DNA of 64,000 nt from Caldilineaceae bacterium (GTDB taxonomy: Bacteria; Chloroflexota; Anaerolineae; Caldilineales; Caldilineaceae), in assembly GCA_020433455.1 (NCBI GenBank), contig JAGRCP010000064.1, positions 39,020-103,019 on the forward strand, given 5' to 3'. Position numbers and translations under genes: made by a program. The notes under the pieces are model-generated. The model searched no databases and was not told the DNA's origin. It worked only from the letters and a program-made list of their open reading frames with translations. Below are positions 1 through 10,000 of this stretch, piece by piece (positions within the stretch are counted from its first letter, which is position 1; each line of letters opens with the position of its first letter).

Positions 1-19
1 ACTTCAGATAACCTTTCAC
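1..19 (-). CDS. Possible start of a downstream gene, cut by the window edge
   Basis: On the minus strand an AAGGAG ribosome-binding site lies about 8 bases before a GTG at 19-17, which opens a frame reading M/V-K-G-Y-L-K before the window ends. It follows the oligopeptide-binding lipoprotein gene on the same strand. In such operons the next gene is often a DppB/OppB-type permease with a short basic start. Only six codons are visible, so product and even reality are inference. Confidence 0.3.
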
Positions 20-68
20 CGGGAGCTCCTTGGGGCGCGGCGCAAAATGCGCGGGGGTGGATATAGAG

Positions 69-99
69 ATAGGGGCGACCGGTGGCCGGTCGCCCCTAT
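69..99. repeat. Perfect hairpin, 14-bp arms
   Basis: Arms at 69-82 and 86-99 are perfect reverse complements around a 3-base loop. It sits just past the stop of the minus-strand binding-protein gene. It could fold as a transcript-end stem, but there is no clear U-run, so an intergenic palindrome or attenuating stem is as likely as a rho-independent terminator. Confidence 0.7.
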
Positions 100-116
100 T
101 GGGGAATCAGAATTGA

Positions 117-2090
117 TTAGGGATTTACAAGCTCCAGGTTATAGAGGGCCGCAATACCCCAACCGTCCGTCATATCCAGCGGGGGAACCGGCGGCTCGGT
201 CCCGTCGCCCTCGTAGGGGAAGTTAGTCCAAACGCTCTCATTCACCGTATGGAAGGACTGCGGCCGGTACATGAGGCTGAAGGAAGGCACCTCGGTCAGG
301 TACAGCTCGACCAGCTTGGTGTACGTATCCTTCAGGACGGCCTCGTCCGTCTCGCTGGGGATGGACTTAATCAGCTCATCCGCTTCGGGATTGACGTACT
401 GGCCCCAGTTGCCGTTCCAGTTGCTGGGCATGCCGACGAATTCGGAGCTGAGCAGCTTGCGAATACGGCCCCAGGGTTGAGCCGGGCCCGCGCCGTCGCT
501 CCACATCATGAGGATTTCATATCCTTCGGGCAGCGGTGCATCGGACTTGGTAACGACCGTCTGGTAGACGGACCATTCGGGGAAGTTAGTCGTGATGTCG
601 ATGCCGATTTCCTTGCCGGCCGCGGCCACAACCTCAATAGCGGCCTGCCAGTCGGACCAACCATTGGGGCAGACGGCAACGTAGCTCAGCTTCTCGCCTT
701 CGTACTCGCGCCAGCCGTCGCCGTCGCTGTCCACGACGCCGCACTCATCCAGCAGCGCCTTGGCGCCTTCCACGTCGTTGCCCACCCATTGCAGGTCCGC
801 AACCGCGTCGTGATCATAGAGAGCCTGCTCGGCGTCGGTGGGGTTCATGAGCGAGCGGGGCACCTGCTCAAACGTAGCAGACTGGTTGGTCATGGCATTG
901 GCAATAATGGTCGGGTAATCCACAGCAATGGCGATGGCCTTACGGATGCAGACCTGATCCAGGCCGGGTGCGTCCATATTGTAGAAAGCCGTAGGCAGCG
1001 TCGCGCCGATCTGATAGGGCGCATCAGGCAGATAAGTCGAGATGGGCAGTCCGTCCGATTCCCACAGGTCCTGAACGTTGGAGTTAAACTGCTGGCTCAC
1101 GTCCACCTCGCCCGCCTTCAGGGCGGTGGTGCCGGCAGCATTGTCCTTGAAGATCGTATGGGCCAGATATTTGGGGACGGGCAGCTTGCCCCACATGGAC
1201 TCATCCTGGCCCCAATAGTTATCGTCGCGTACGTAGATGACCTTGCTGTCATCCCAGAAGTAGCCGTGGTAGGGGCCGGAGTAGACTACATCCTCGGCCG
1301 GATCGGCCAGGATCGCTGTGGCATCGCCGCCGGTCCGCTCTTCCAGGGTTTCGGTCCAGGCCTGTTGGATAACGTAATTGGTGCTCAGATAGGATTCCAC
1401 CAACAGAGGATTGACCGCCGCGCCGTTATCATCCAGCTGGGCCTTAACCACAACGGTCTGGGGATCTTCGGCGACGATGTCTTCGATGTATTCGGTATTG
1501 GCCGCGCCCACAGGCGTGTTGTACTTGACGTGCGTTGCCCAGGTGTAGGCCACATCATCCGCGGTCAGCGGGGTCCCGTCACTCCACTGGGCGACCGGCT
1601 TGATCGTGAAGGTAATCTCTGTGCGATCATCGTTCCAGGTGTAATCGCCGTCAGCCAACAGCGGATAGACATTGCCGTCCATCATGTTGTAGAGATACGG
1701 CGTCTCAAACATAATCACCCGGGCATTATCCTGCTGGGTGACGGCCATGGCGTTGTTGTTGCTGTTGGAATAGGGGTTCCAACCCACAACAGAGCCCCAC
1801 TGCTGGCCGTTGAAGTAGAGGGTTTCATTGCGGGGCAGAGTGCCGGAATCACCCGCGGCGGCCTCTGCGGCCGGCGCTTCTTCCGTCGTCGCCTCGCCCT
1901 CAGCCGGTGCAGCCTCCTCGGTCGTCGCCTCGGCCTCAGCGGCCGGCGCGGCTTCTTCAGCTTCGGCAGCGGGCTGCTCGGCAGTCGGCGCTTCCTCGGC
2001 CGTCGAATTGGAGCGACCGCCGCCACAGGCCGCCAATACGAGAGTAAGGGCTACCAGCAAAGCGGTAAGTAGAAAGACCTTCTTATTCAT
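117..2090 (-). CDS. Peptide/oligopeptide ABC transporter substrate-binding lipoprotein
   Basis: This is a family-5 solute-binding protein (DppA/OppA type) of 657 aa. It captures oligopeptides or similar solutes outside the membrane and delivers them to an ABC permease. The start is MNKKVFLL, with an AAAGGAG ribosome-binding site a few bases upstream; a longer frame reaches 2153 but lacks that signal. Residues 1-21 form a lipoprotein signal with the LAAC lipobox and lipidated Cys22. An Ala/Glu/Thr-rich linker of roughly 60 residues follows, typical of Chloroflexota lipoproteins. The binding domain then begins ([15 protein letters not shown] is the usual N-terminal family motif). The matching permeases are not in the window, though a gene may start at 19. 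Ligand not determinable. Confidence 0.9.
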   Translation of the reverse strand: MNKKVFLLTALLVALTLVLAACGGGRSNSTAEEAPTAEQPAAEAEEAAPAAEAEATTEEAAPAEGEATTEEAPAAEAAAGDSGTLPRNETLYFNGQQWGSVVGWNPYSNSNNNAMAVTQQDNARVIMFETPYLYNMMDGNVYPLLADGDYTWNDDRTEITFTIKPVAQWSDGTPLTADDVAYTWATHVKYNTPVGAANTEYIEDIVAEDPQTVVVKAQLDDNGAAVNPLLVESYLSTNYVIQQAWTETLEERTGGDATAILADPAEDVVYSGPYHGYFWDDSKVIYVRDDNYWGQDESMWGKLPVPKYLAHTIFKDNAAGTTALKAGEVDVSQQFNSNVQDLWESDGLPISTYLPDAPYQIGATLPTAFYNMDAPGLDQVCIRKAIAIAVDYPTIIANAMTNQSATFEQVPRSLMNPTDAEQALYDHDAVADLQWVGNDVEGAKALLDECGVVDSDGDGWREYEGEKLSYVAVCPNGWSDWQAAIEVVAAAGKEIGIDITTNFPEWSVYQTVVTKSDAPLPEGYEILMMWSDGAGPAQPWGRIRKLLSSEFVGMPSNWNGNWGQYVNPEADELIKSIPSETDEAVLKDTYTKLVELYLTEVPSFSLMYRPQSFHTVNESVWTNFPYEGDGTEPPVPPLDMTDGWGIAALYNLELVNP

Positions 2091-2283
2091 CTGTTTCTCC
2101 TTTATACAGGATTGAGTGAATTTGGGAAGCAAATGGGAAAGCGGAAAATTCAAGTAGAAAAGTCAGTGAATTTGAGCGCTTCCTTTCTGATTTAGGGTAT
2201 GCAAGTTAGCTTAATGAACAAGCGCAGTCAAGCATACGCAAAAAGCGGCAAAAGTTGACGGCGATATCTTGCTCGTTTGTTAC

Positions 2284-2352
2284 GGTACGGCCTCCGGGAG
2301 GTTTCTCTCTGGAACCGGGGAGGGGCGTAGACCCTCCCGAAGGAACCTGTAC
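2284..2352 (-). repeat. Dispersed palindromic repeat, copy A
   Basis: A ~69-bp element whose ends are near-inverse of each other (GTACGGCCTCCGGGAGG on the left, CCTCCCGAAGGAACCTGTAC on the right). Its reverse complement aligns along its full length with 13095-13168, sharing GGGAGGGTCT, TTCCAGAG and AAACCTCCCGGAGG blocks. It also aligns more loosely with 20096-20177. It is intergenic and non-coding. A REP/MITE-like repeat or a structured RNA are both possible. Confidence 0.75.
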
Positions 2353-2568
2353 GATTACGCTCGGTTGCTCTCAATCAAAAATGATGCAGTAAGAAATATG
2401 AAGAAGTCAGCAACCAGTCCGTCCCTACACATAAGGGGAGTATGAAGACGAACATACGATTGATGATTAACCCGATTTTCACATATCTCGCCGATTCTCA
2501 CAAATCAGCTTCAGAAGCTACCTTCAGGGTTCAGTATGAATAAAATCCGCTCGCATGGGGTAAGCCGC

Positions 2569-2597
2569 TTGACAACCAGAACGCATGTTCGTATACT
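2569..2597 (+). promoter_or_regulatory. Strong sigma-70-type promoter, leaderless
   Basis: TTGACA at 2569-2574, a 17-bp spacer, then TATACT at 2592-2597. The ATG of the radical-SAM gene begins at 2604, only six bases after the -10 box. Transcription should therefore start at or within a base or two of the start codon, and no ribosome-binding site is present. This predicts a leaderless mRNA. Confidence 0.8.
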
Positions 2598-2603
2598 ATC
2601 GGC

Positions 2604-3776
2604 ATGACAGCCAACTTCCGCGTCGCACCCGACGCTATCCAAAAGCTGAGTTTGCTGGGCGACGAAATGCGTTTTGAGCCGGCAGGCAATCAACCCCATG
2701 CCGAGACGCAGGAGAATGCTGCGCCTGCCAGACAGCGAGTGCCCAAGCCCCTGCCCTGCATCTCCGAAGTGTCCACGCCCACGGGCAAGAAACCTCTGCT
2801 CAAGGCCATGATGACGACTGCCTGCGAGCGCAACTGCTTCTACTGTCCCTTCCGGGCCGGACGCAGCAAGACCCAACGCATCACCTTCACGCCGGATGAG
2901 ATGGCCGGGACTTTTGACGAACTCCAGCGCGCGCGGGTTGTGGACGGCCTCTTTCTCTCCTCAGGCATTATCAAGGGCGGCGTCAATGCCCAGGAAAAAA
3001 TCCTGGACACAGCCGAAATAGTGCGGCGCAAGCAGGGCTATCGCGGGTACATTCATCTCAAAATCATGCCCGGCGCCGAATACGATCAGTTGCGCCGGGC
3101 CATGCAGTTGGCCGATCGCGTCTCAGTTAACCTGGAGGGTGCAACCGAGCAGCGGCTGGCCGCCCTCGCCCCCAAGAAAGAATATTGGGACGAACTTTTC
3201 CAGCGCCTGCAATGGGTGAGCAAGCTGCGGCGTGAAGAGGGGTTGCGCGCCGGCGCAGTCACCCAGTTTGTGGTGGGAGCCGTGGGCGATACGGATGTGG
3301 AGCTGCTCCAGGTGAGCGATCATCTCTACAATCGTCTGGACCTCAAACGCACCTATTTTTCCGCCTTCCACCCCATCAGCCAGACGCCCTTTGAAGAGTT
3401 GGAGCCGGCTTCGGCCAGGCGCGAATATCGCCTCTACCAGGCAAGCTTCCTGCTGCGCGATTATCAATGGGATGTGGAAGATCTGCCCTTTCAGGCGGAC
3501 GCCAACCTGCGCCTGGACATAGACCCAAAATTGGCCTGGGCGCAACAGCATCTCGGCCACGCGCCCGTGGAAATCAACCGCGCGCCCCGGCGGGAGCTGC
3601 TGCGCGTTCCCGGCATCGGCCCCAAGTTGGCTGACGCCATCCTCGCCGCACGCCGCAACGGTACGCTACGCGAACTCAGCCACCTGCGCAGCCTGGGCGT
3701 CCGCAACCTGGACAAACTCACGCCCTATATTCTGCTGGACGGTCGCCCGCCGGCCCAACAACTTTCGCTGTTCTAA
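2604..3776 (+). CDS. Radical SAM protein with helix-hairpin-helix tail (putative DNA modification/repair)
   Basis: 390 aa. The CxxxCxxC cluster motif is ACERNCFYC (Cys74, Cys78, Cys81), which binds the 4Fe-4S cluster that cleaves S-adenosylmethionine. The C-terminus holds a helix-hairpin-helix DNA-binding motif (VPGIGPKLADAILAARRNGT, about residues 330-350). This combination matches the family named putative DNA modification/repair radical SAM protein, usually encoded beside a uracil-DNA-glycosylase-like partner. Here the neighbour is the convergent purA and no partner is in the window. The start follows directly on a consensus promoter, implying a leaderless transcript. The reaction is unknown. 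Confidence 0.85.
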   Translation: MTANFRVAPDAIQKLSLLGDEMRFEPAGNQPHAETQENAAPARQRVPKPLPCISEVSTPTGKKPLLKAMMTTACERNCFYCPFRAGRSKTQRITFTPDEMAGTFDELQRARVVDGLFLSSGIIKGGVNAQEKILDTAEIVRRKQGYRGYIHLKIMPGAEYDQLRRAMQLADRVSVNLEGATEQRLAALAPKKEYWDELFQRLQWVSKLRREEGLRAGAVTQFVVGAVGDTDVELLQVSDHLYNRLDLKRTYFSAFHPISQTPFEELEPASARREYRLYQASFLLRDYQWDVEDLPFQADANLRLDIDPKLAWAQQHLGHAPVEINRAPRRELLRVPGIGPKLADAILAARRNGTLRELSHLRSLGVRNLDKLTPYILLDGRPPAQQLSLF

Positions 3777-3792
3777 CCAACCTGCCCCCTCT

Positions 3793-5064
3793 TTACACCT
3801 CAAACATCTGCGCACGTTCGGGACCAACGGAAACGTAGGCAATGGGCACGCCGGCCAGGTCACGGATGCGCTCCATGTAGGCTTGCGCCGCGCGGGGCAG
3901 TTCCGCCCAGTGGCGACAACCGGCAGTCGATTGAAGCCAGCCCGGCCATGTTTCATACACGGGCTTCACCTGGTTGAGCACGGGCGTGTCGGGCATGGAG
4001 TCGACGATAATTGCGCCGTCGGGCAGTTCGTACCCCACGCAAATTTTCAATTCCTCCAACTGATCCAGTACGTCCAGCTTGGTGACCGCCAGGCCGGTCA
4101 TGCCGTTGAGCCAGGCGGCATAGCGAATGGCCACGCCGTCAAACCAGCCGCAGCGCCGGGGGCGTCCTGTGGTAGCGCCGTACTCCTGGCCGATGTCGCG
4201 CAGCCTGTCGCCGTCGGCATCATGCAATTCGGCCGGGAAAGGACCGTCGCCCACCGCGGTGCTGTAGGCTTTCACCACGCCGATGACCCGATCAACCGTG
4301 CGCGCCGGCAGCCCCGCGCCCGAGGGAGCGAAGGCCGCGGTCGGGTTGCTGCTGGTCACATAAGGGTAGATGCCCCAGTCTAAATCGCGCATGACGCCCA
4401 ACTGCCCCTCCAGCAGAACGGCCTTGTCCGCCTCGATTGCCGCGCGGGTCATGGGCACGGTGTCAATGATCCGGGCCTGAAACTGCGCTCGGTAATCCAG
4501 CAGCAGCGCGTAGAGTTCCTCGCCGTTCACAGCCTGACCGCCCAGGATTTCGATCTTACGGTTTACTGTACGCAGGGCGTTGTCCAGCCGGGCTTCCAGC
4601 CAGTCGGGCTGAAGCAGATCGCCGATGCGCAGACCCGAACGCGCGGCCTTATCGGCGTAGGCCGGGCCGATGCCCCGCTTGGTGGTGCCGATGGTGTCCT
4701 TGCCCCGGGCCTGCTCCTCCAGCGCATCCAGCGTGCGGTGATAGGGCATCACCATCTGGGCGCGGCTGCTGAGCCAGAGGTTATCCAGCGCAACGCCCGC
4801 TGCCTGGAGGGAAGCCATCTCCTCCAGCAGCGCCTGAGGGTTGACCACGCAACCGCTGCCGATAATATTTTGGGTCGCAGGGTTAAAAATGCCGCTGGGA
4901 ATGAGATGCAGGGCATGCTTGCCGTACTCATTGATGACGGTGTGGCCTGCATTGTCGCCGCCTTGAAAGCGAATCACGAGATCGGCGCTCTGGGCCAGAT
5001 AGTCAATGATGCGCCCTTTGCCTTCATCGCCCCACTGCGCGCCCACTACAGCTGTTACGGTCAT
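3793..5064 (-). CDS. purA: Adenylosuccinate synthetase
   Basis: 423 aa, the usual length. It joins IMP and aspartate using GTP to give adenylosuccinate, the first step from IMP to AMP, in the cytoplasm. Motifs in order: [10 protein letters not shown] near residue 8 (GTP/IMP-binding loop with the catalytic Asp), GDNAGHT near residue 36, KRGIGP near 130, and YPYVTSSN with flanking family residues near 235. A GGGAGAA ribosome-binding site precedes the ATG. It lies about 110 bp downstream of guaB on the same strand, so the pair supplies both branches from IMP. It converges with the radical-SAM gene, leaving only 16 bp between stop codons. Confidence 0.97.
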   Translation of the reverse strand: MTVTAVVGAQWGDEGKGRIIDYLAQSADLVIRFQGGDNAGHTVINEYGKHALHLIPSGIFNPATQNIIGSGCVVNPQALLEEMASLQAAGVALDNLWLSSRAQMVMPYHRTLDALEEQARGKDTIGTTKRGIGPAYADKAARSGLRIGDLLQPDWLEARLDNALRTVNRKIEILGGQAVNGEELYALLLDYRAQFQARIIDTVPMTRAAIEADKAVLLEGQLGVMRDLDWGIYPYVTSSNPTAAFAPSGAGLPARTVDRVIGVVKAYSTAVGDGPFPAELHDADGDRLRDIGQEYGATTGRPRRCGWFDGVAIRYAAWLNGMTGLAVTKLDVLDQLEELKICVGYELPDGAIIVDSMPDTPVLNQVKPVYETWPGWLQSTAGCRHWAELPRAAQAYMERIRDLAGVPIAYVSVGPERAQMFEV

Positions 5065-5120
5065 GGTCTTCTCCCGGTTTGGTGATTGGGAAAGTTATTT
5101 TTGTTCATCTGTTGATCGAT

Positions 5121-5142
5121 GGGCGCATGCGCTTATGCGCCC
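5121..5142. repeat. Hairpin between guaB and purA
   Basis: GGGCGCAT (5121-5128) pairs with ATGCGCCC (5135-5142). Outside it TGTTGATCGAT (5110-5120) and ATCAACC with ACAATCGAT (5154-5174) are loosely inverse, the same GTTGATT-type intergenic sequence seen at 39984-40096. It could tune expression between the two genes. Confidence 0.6.
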
Positions 5143-5175
5143 GCAAGTTGCCAATCAACCATTCAACAATCGATA

Positions 5176-6738
5176 TTACCGACTCGGCCGGATTTGGTAA
5201 TTCGGCGCTTCCTTGGTCACAGTCACGCTGTGGGGATGGCTTTCCTGATAGCCGGCTGCGCTGATGCGCACAAACTCAGCCTTCTGCCAGAGGTCGGGAA
5301 TAGTGGCCGCGCCCACGTAGCCCATTCCGCTGCGCAAGCCACCCATGAGTTGGAAGACAAAATCCTTGAGGAATCCTTTGTAGGGCACCTGTCCTTCAAT
5401 GCCTTCGGGGACCAACTTGCCGCCCACGTCGGGCGAAGCGCTGTTGGCGGACTGGCTGGCCTGGTAGCGATCCGCGGCCCGGCCTTTGAGCGCGCCCACG
5501 CTACCCATACCCCGATATTCCTTAAACGAGCGCCCCTCGCGGATGACGATATCCCCCGGCGATTCATGCAGGCCGGCCAGCAGGCTGCCCAGCATAACGG
5601 CCGATGCGCCTGCCGCCAAAGCCTTGGTGATATCGCCGCTGTAGCGAATCCCGCCATCGGCGATAATGGGAATGCCCGCCTGGCGTCCGGCCAGCGCGCA
5701 TTCGGCAATGGCCGTCAGTTGCGGCATACCCGCGCCGCTGACGATGCGCGTCGTGCAGATGGAGCCCGCGCCTACGCCCACCTTCACCACGCTGGCTCCG
5801 GCCTGGGCCAGGTCAACGACGCCCTGGGGCGTCACTACGTTGCCGGCCAGAATAGGCAGGTCCGGATAGGCGGCACGGATGGCGGCCACCGTCTCCAGTA
5901 CGCCTTTGCTGTGACCGTGCGCGGTATCGATTGCCACCGCGTCCACGCCCGCCTCCACCAGCGCATGCGCCCGGGCCAGCCCCGCCTCGCCTACGCCCAC
6001 CGCGCCCGCCACCAGCAGGCGTCCTCGGGCGTCCTTGGCTGCCGAAGGGTAATCCTGCCGCTTGAGGATGTCCTTATACGTAATCAGCCCCTTGAGATGG
6101 CCATCCGCATCGGTAAGCGGCAATTTTTCAATGCGATAGCGATGGAGGATTTCCTTGGCCTCTTCCAGAGTTGTGCCCAGTTGGGCGGTAATCAGGTCCT
6201 CCTCGGTCATGTAATCGGCGATGGGGCGGGTGTAGTCAGTGGCGAAGCGCACGTCCCGGTTGGTCAAAATGCCCAGCAAATAGCCTCTTTCATCGGTGAT
6301 GGGCACGCCGCTGATGTGATAGCGGCTCATAACGTCTTCGGCATCAGAGAGGGAAGCATCGGGCGGCAGCGTGACCGGATCCACGATCATGCCGCTCTCG
6401 CTGCGCTTGACCTTGTCAACCTCCTCAGCCTGATCCGCCACGCTCAGGTTGCGGTGAAGCACGCCCAGTCCGCCCTGGCGGGCCAGGGCGATGGCCAAAT
6501 CGGCCTCGGAAACGGTATCCATGGCCGCGCTCAACACAGGAATGTTGAGGGGCAGCCGGGGATGCATAGGCAGGCTGAGATCCACCTCTGCGGGCAAAAT
6601 TTCCGCGTAGCCCGGCGTCAGCAAAACATCATCAAAAGTCAATGCTTCTTTGGCAAAACGGTCGGTCGCCTGCTTGACGAGCCGTCCGTTTGTCAATTCC
6701 ATGCCCGAATGGGCGTCGTGGGTAGAAATCGACGACAT
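5176..6738 (-). CDS. guaB: Inosine-5'-monophosphate dehydrogenase
   Basis: 520 aa. It oxidises IMP to XMP with NAD+, the committed step to GMP. The catalytic loop [15 protein letters not shown] carries the active-site Cys. [20 protein letters not shown] binds the substrate phosphate, and [10 protein letters not shown] is the mobile-flap side. Two CBS domains (about residues 105-220), which sense adenine/guanine nucleotides in this family, are intact (for example [20 protein letters not shown]). A GGGAGAG ribosome-binding site supports the start at 6738; an internal Met at residue 13 is a less supported alternative. It is first in a guaB-purA unit and divergent from the surface-protein gene. 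Confidence 0.97.
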   Translation of the reverse strand: MSSISTHDAHSGMELTNGRLVKQATDRFAKEALTFDDVLLTPGYAEILPAEVDLSLPMHPRLPLNIPVLSAAMDTVSEADLAIALARQGGLGVLHRNLSVADQAEEVDKVKRSESGMIVDPVTLPPDASLSDAEDVMSRYHISGVPITDERGYLLGILTNRDVRFATDYTRPIADYMTEEDLITAQLGTTLEEAKEILHRYRIEKLPLTDADGHLKGLITYKDILKRQDYPSAAKDARGRLLVAGAVGVGEAGLARAHALVEAGVDAVAIDTAHGHSKGVLETVAAIRAAYPDLPILAGNVVTPQGVVDLAQAGASVVKVGVGAGSICTTRIVSGAGMPQLTAIAECALAGRQAGIPIIADGGIRYSGDITKALAAGASAVMLGSLLAGLHESPGDIVIREGRSFKEYRGMGSVGALKGRAADRYQASQSANSASPDVGGKLVPEGIEGQVPYKGFLKDFVFQLMGGLRSGMGYVGAATIPDLWQKAEFVRISAAGYQESHPHSVTVTKEAPNYQIRPSR

Positions 6739-6971
6739 CTATTGTACTCTCCCTGATCCGCAAGTGAATTTTACTCAATGCGGGCATTTTACCATGCCCC
6801 GAGAGCGGAAAGGGAACGCGCGTTACCACAAGATGAAGGAAGCGATCCGGCAAAGTCCAAAAGTGACAATCTGCCCCAAAACCGAAAGTGCGGGAAGGAT
6901 TGCGGGAGAAGAAACGATTTGTATACAGGGGGCAGTAGTAGCTTGCCGTCCGTTCATCCTGCACGCATATA

Positions 6972-6996
6972 GCGGACGCCTGCCCCAGACGTCCGC
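6972..6996 (+). repeat. Leader hairpin before the 1604-aa surface protein
   Basis: GCGGACG (6972-6978) and CGTCCGC (6990-6996) form a 7-bp stem 23 bases ahead of the ATG, just upstream of the AGAGGAAC ribosome-binding site. The rest of the 6739-7019 gap should hold divergent promoters, none of them certain to me. Confidence 0.5.
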
Positions 6997-7019
6997 GGAT
7001 AACGACAAGAGGAACTTTT

Positions 7020-10000
7020 ATGTTATTTCGCTCAGACGCATTATTCACCGTCCGGCAGAATGTCGTACTCACCATTGCCCTGCTGCTGGCGCTGACGGCG
7101 AGCTTTTTACCGAATGGCTATGCATTACGCGCCGCGGGCGATACGGTCATCAGCAATGATACCCCCGGGAATTGGACTATTAGTCAGGAGACAGCCGCGG
7201 GCCAAGGCAGCTTTATCGCCGGGCCCGCAACGCCGCCGGTCGGCGCGGGCAGCCTCCTGCTCAAAGCCGATGCGGCAGGCAGCATACTTGCCCGCACCGC
7301 GGAATATGCCGGCACGCGGCTGGACGCAATCAGCGCGCTCACCTATCGCACCTACACGGTAAGCGGCGCGGCGAATCGCACCGCCGCGCTGGTATTGGCC
7401 ATTGATGACGACAGCACCGACGCCGACCCGGCCATTAAGGCCGAGGCCGTCTTTCATCCTGGATTGGCCGGCAGCGTTACCCAAAATGCGTGGCAACCGG
7501 CATGGGATGCAGCAACGGCCCAGGCCTGGATTGTCGAGCCCGAGCTGGGGACGGGCTGCACATCGGCGACGCCTTGCACCCTTGCCGAATTGCTGACGGC
7601 CCTGCCCAATGCCGCGATTGCCGGAAGCAGCGGCTATCTCGGGCTACGCGCGGCCGGCGGTTCAGGCGCGGGGCTGGAAGTCAATGTGGACGAACTGGCG
7701 GTTACCGCCAATAGCGTCATCACCACGTTCAATTTTGAACTCATCCAGTGCACCACCACATGTTATGTAAATACAGCCAGTGGCAACGACGCCTCTAGCG
7801 GCTCTGCAGCGGGCCTGGCCAAACGCACCATCGGCGCGGCGCTTGCCCAGGTGAGCGCGGGGGGAACCATCATCATCGCGCCGGGGACGTATGCGGAGGC
7901 GGGTCTTGTGGTGGATAAGGCGGTCGCCATACAGGGAGCCGATCCCCTGACGACGCTGGTAGACGGAAGCGGCGGGGCCATCTTTGCCGTGGAGAGCAGC
8001 GGCGTCAGCTTCGACAAGCTCACGCTCCAGAACGGCAGCAGCGGCATCACGGTGCGTCAGAGCAACGGCGTCATCAACGGCCCGACGCTGACCAACCTGC
8101 GCATCCGCAATCAGAGCAACGCCGGGATCTATGTGACCGGCGACACCACCGCCGGCGGCATCCAACTGAGCGACAGCGAAGTGACCGGCAACGGCCTGGG
8201 CATTTTGCTCGACGCCCAGGCGAAGGTCAATAGTCTGGGCATTTTGCGCGTTAATATGAGCGGCGGCGCTTACGGCCTCCAGCAAATCAACAACGGCTCC
8301 AGCGGCAAGCTGAGCAGCCTGACGGTGCGGGACTCATCCTTCAGCAACCATAGCCAGGCAGCCATTTCTCTCCAGGAAGCAGCGGGCGCGATCGTCGAGG
8401 GCAACACGTTTAGCGACAACGTGCGCGGCATCGTCGTGGACAAGCGCTTTACCAGTTCGGGCCAGACGGCCGGCGACATTACCATTCGTGATAACGATTT
8501 TACGAACCAGCGCCAGGCAACCATCGACATCGGCGTCCGGCAGAGCGGCCTGAGCAGCAGCGTCATCATTCAAAGCAACCGCATCACCCAAACCGCGGAT
8601 CTCCTGACGGCAGTCACCGGACTGGTGACCGTCCGGCTGGGCGAGGGTGCGCTGCACGCGCCGGTTGCCATTACCGATAACCAAATGTCCCTCACCGGCG
8701 CGCGGCCGTCGGGCGTTCAGGCTGTGCACGGCTTGCAAATTGGCGGCAGCGTCGATCGGATGACGATTGCTAACAACGTCATTGACGGTGGCGGCGTGGG
8801 CAGCAGCAGCGATACGCCCGCGTCTTCTGCGCTCTATCTCCAGACCGATGACGCTCTTTTCGGCGCATTGGACGCATCTACAGCGCTGACGATCAGCGCC
8901 AACGATCTGACCGATTTTGATAACGGCCTGACCCTTTATGACCCTGTCACCGGGCAGTATGGGCGGCTGGACGCGGCCGCAACGGTGACGGTCAGCCAGA
9001 ATAACATCAGCGACAACAACGTCGGCGCGGCCAATGGCGCGGGCGCCGAGTTGGACGCGCGGAGAAACTGGTGGGGCGATGCATCAGGACCAGGCGGTGA
9101 AGGCCCGGGCAGCGCCAATGGCGTGACCGCCAACGTGCTCTTCTGCCCATGGCTGGACGCGCCCGCGCCCGGCGGCAGCATTACGTCCAGCAGCGGCGGC
9201 TTTGCCACCACCAGCACCGACAATCACCAAACCCGCTATTGCTCAATTGAGGAAGCGCTTTTTGCTTCCCAGGGCGCGGCTCAAACGGTGCTGGTCTCAC
9301 CGGGCAACTGGGGAGAGGAAAGCTTTACCCGGGACTACAGCGACTCGCCCAACGCGACCATTGCGGCCTCGGGCACGGTGAGCGAAACCGTGCTCAACGG
9401 CGTCACCATCACGGGCAGCACGTTCGACGGCCTGGCCTTCGACGGTTTTACCTTTGCCGGCACAGCCGAGACCGCGGGCGATCCCTATGCCATCGTCGTG
9501 GAGGGCGAGGGAAGTTATAACGGTCTGGAGATTCGCGACAGCGTTTTTGACGGCGGCGCAAGCCATAACCGGGGAGCCGTCCTCATTGCCAAGCAGGCGT
9601 ACGCCACGGTTATCACGGGCAATCGCTTCCTGAATTACGGCCTGGTGCAGGAGAATGTAGGCGCGGTCATTTCCGTGCGCACCCATGGCGGAGTCACGGG
9701 CAAAGAGCTGACCATCAGCAACAATCAGTTCCCCGCTCTGCCCCATGCATGGGCCGTCGATGTAGAGCGCTGGGGCGACACGACCATCGCCGACAACCAA
9801 ATTCAAGGCGGAGGCGTATTCGTCCATGCGCCATTGGGCACATCCATGTCCTCACTGGGCGTGACGCAGGTGATCAGCAACCAGATTTCCCTGGACGGCG
9901 ACGCAGCCGGCATTGCATTCAGCACCCTCAATTCGATTGCCATAGCAGCGGGCAATCAGGTCTCGGGCCCGCAGACGTGCATCGACGCCCAGGGCGTGTT

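Larger units (their letters stand above)
2091..2603. other. Intergenic region between divergent genes
   Basis: About 510 bp without a supported gene. It holds repeat copy A (2284-2352) and the promoter of the radical-SAM gene (2569-2597). The binding-protein promoter must also be here, but I cannot place it confidently. Confidence 0.6.

Noticed and set aside
249..2072. Long open frame (607 codons) antisense to the binding-protein gene
   Set aside because: Composition is of the shadow type, rich in Gly/Arg/His, with no domain or ribosome site. The opposite strand carries an obvious lipoprotein gene.
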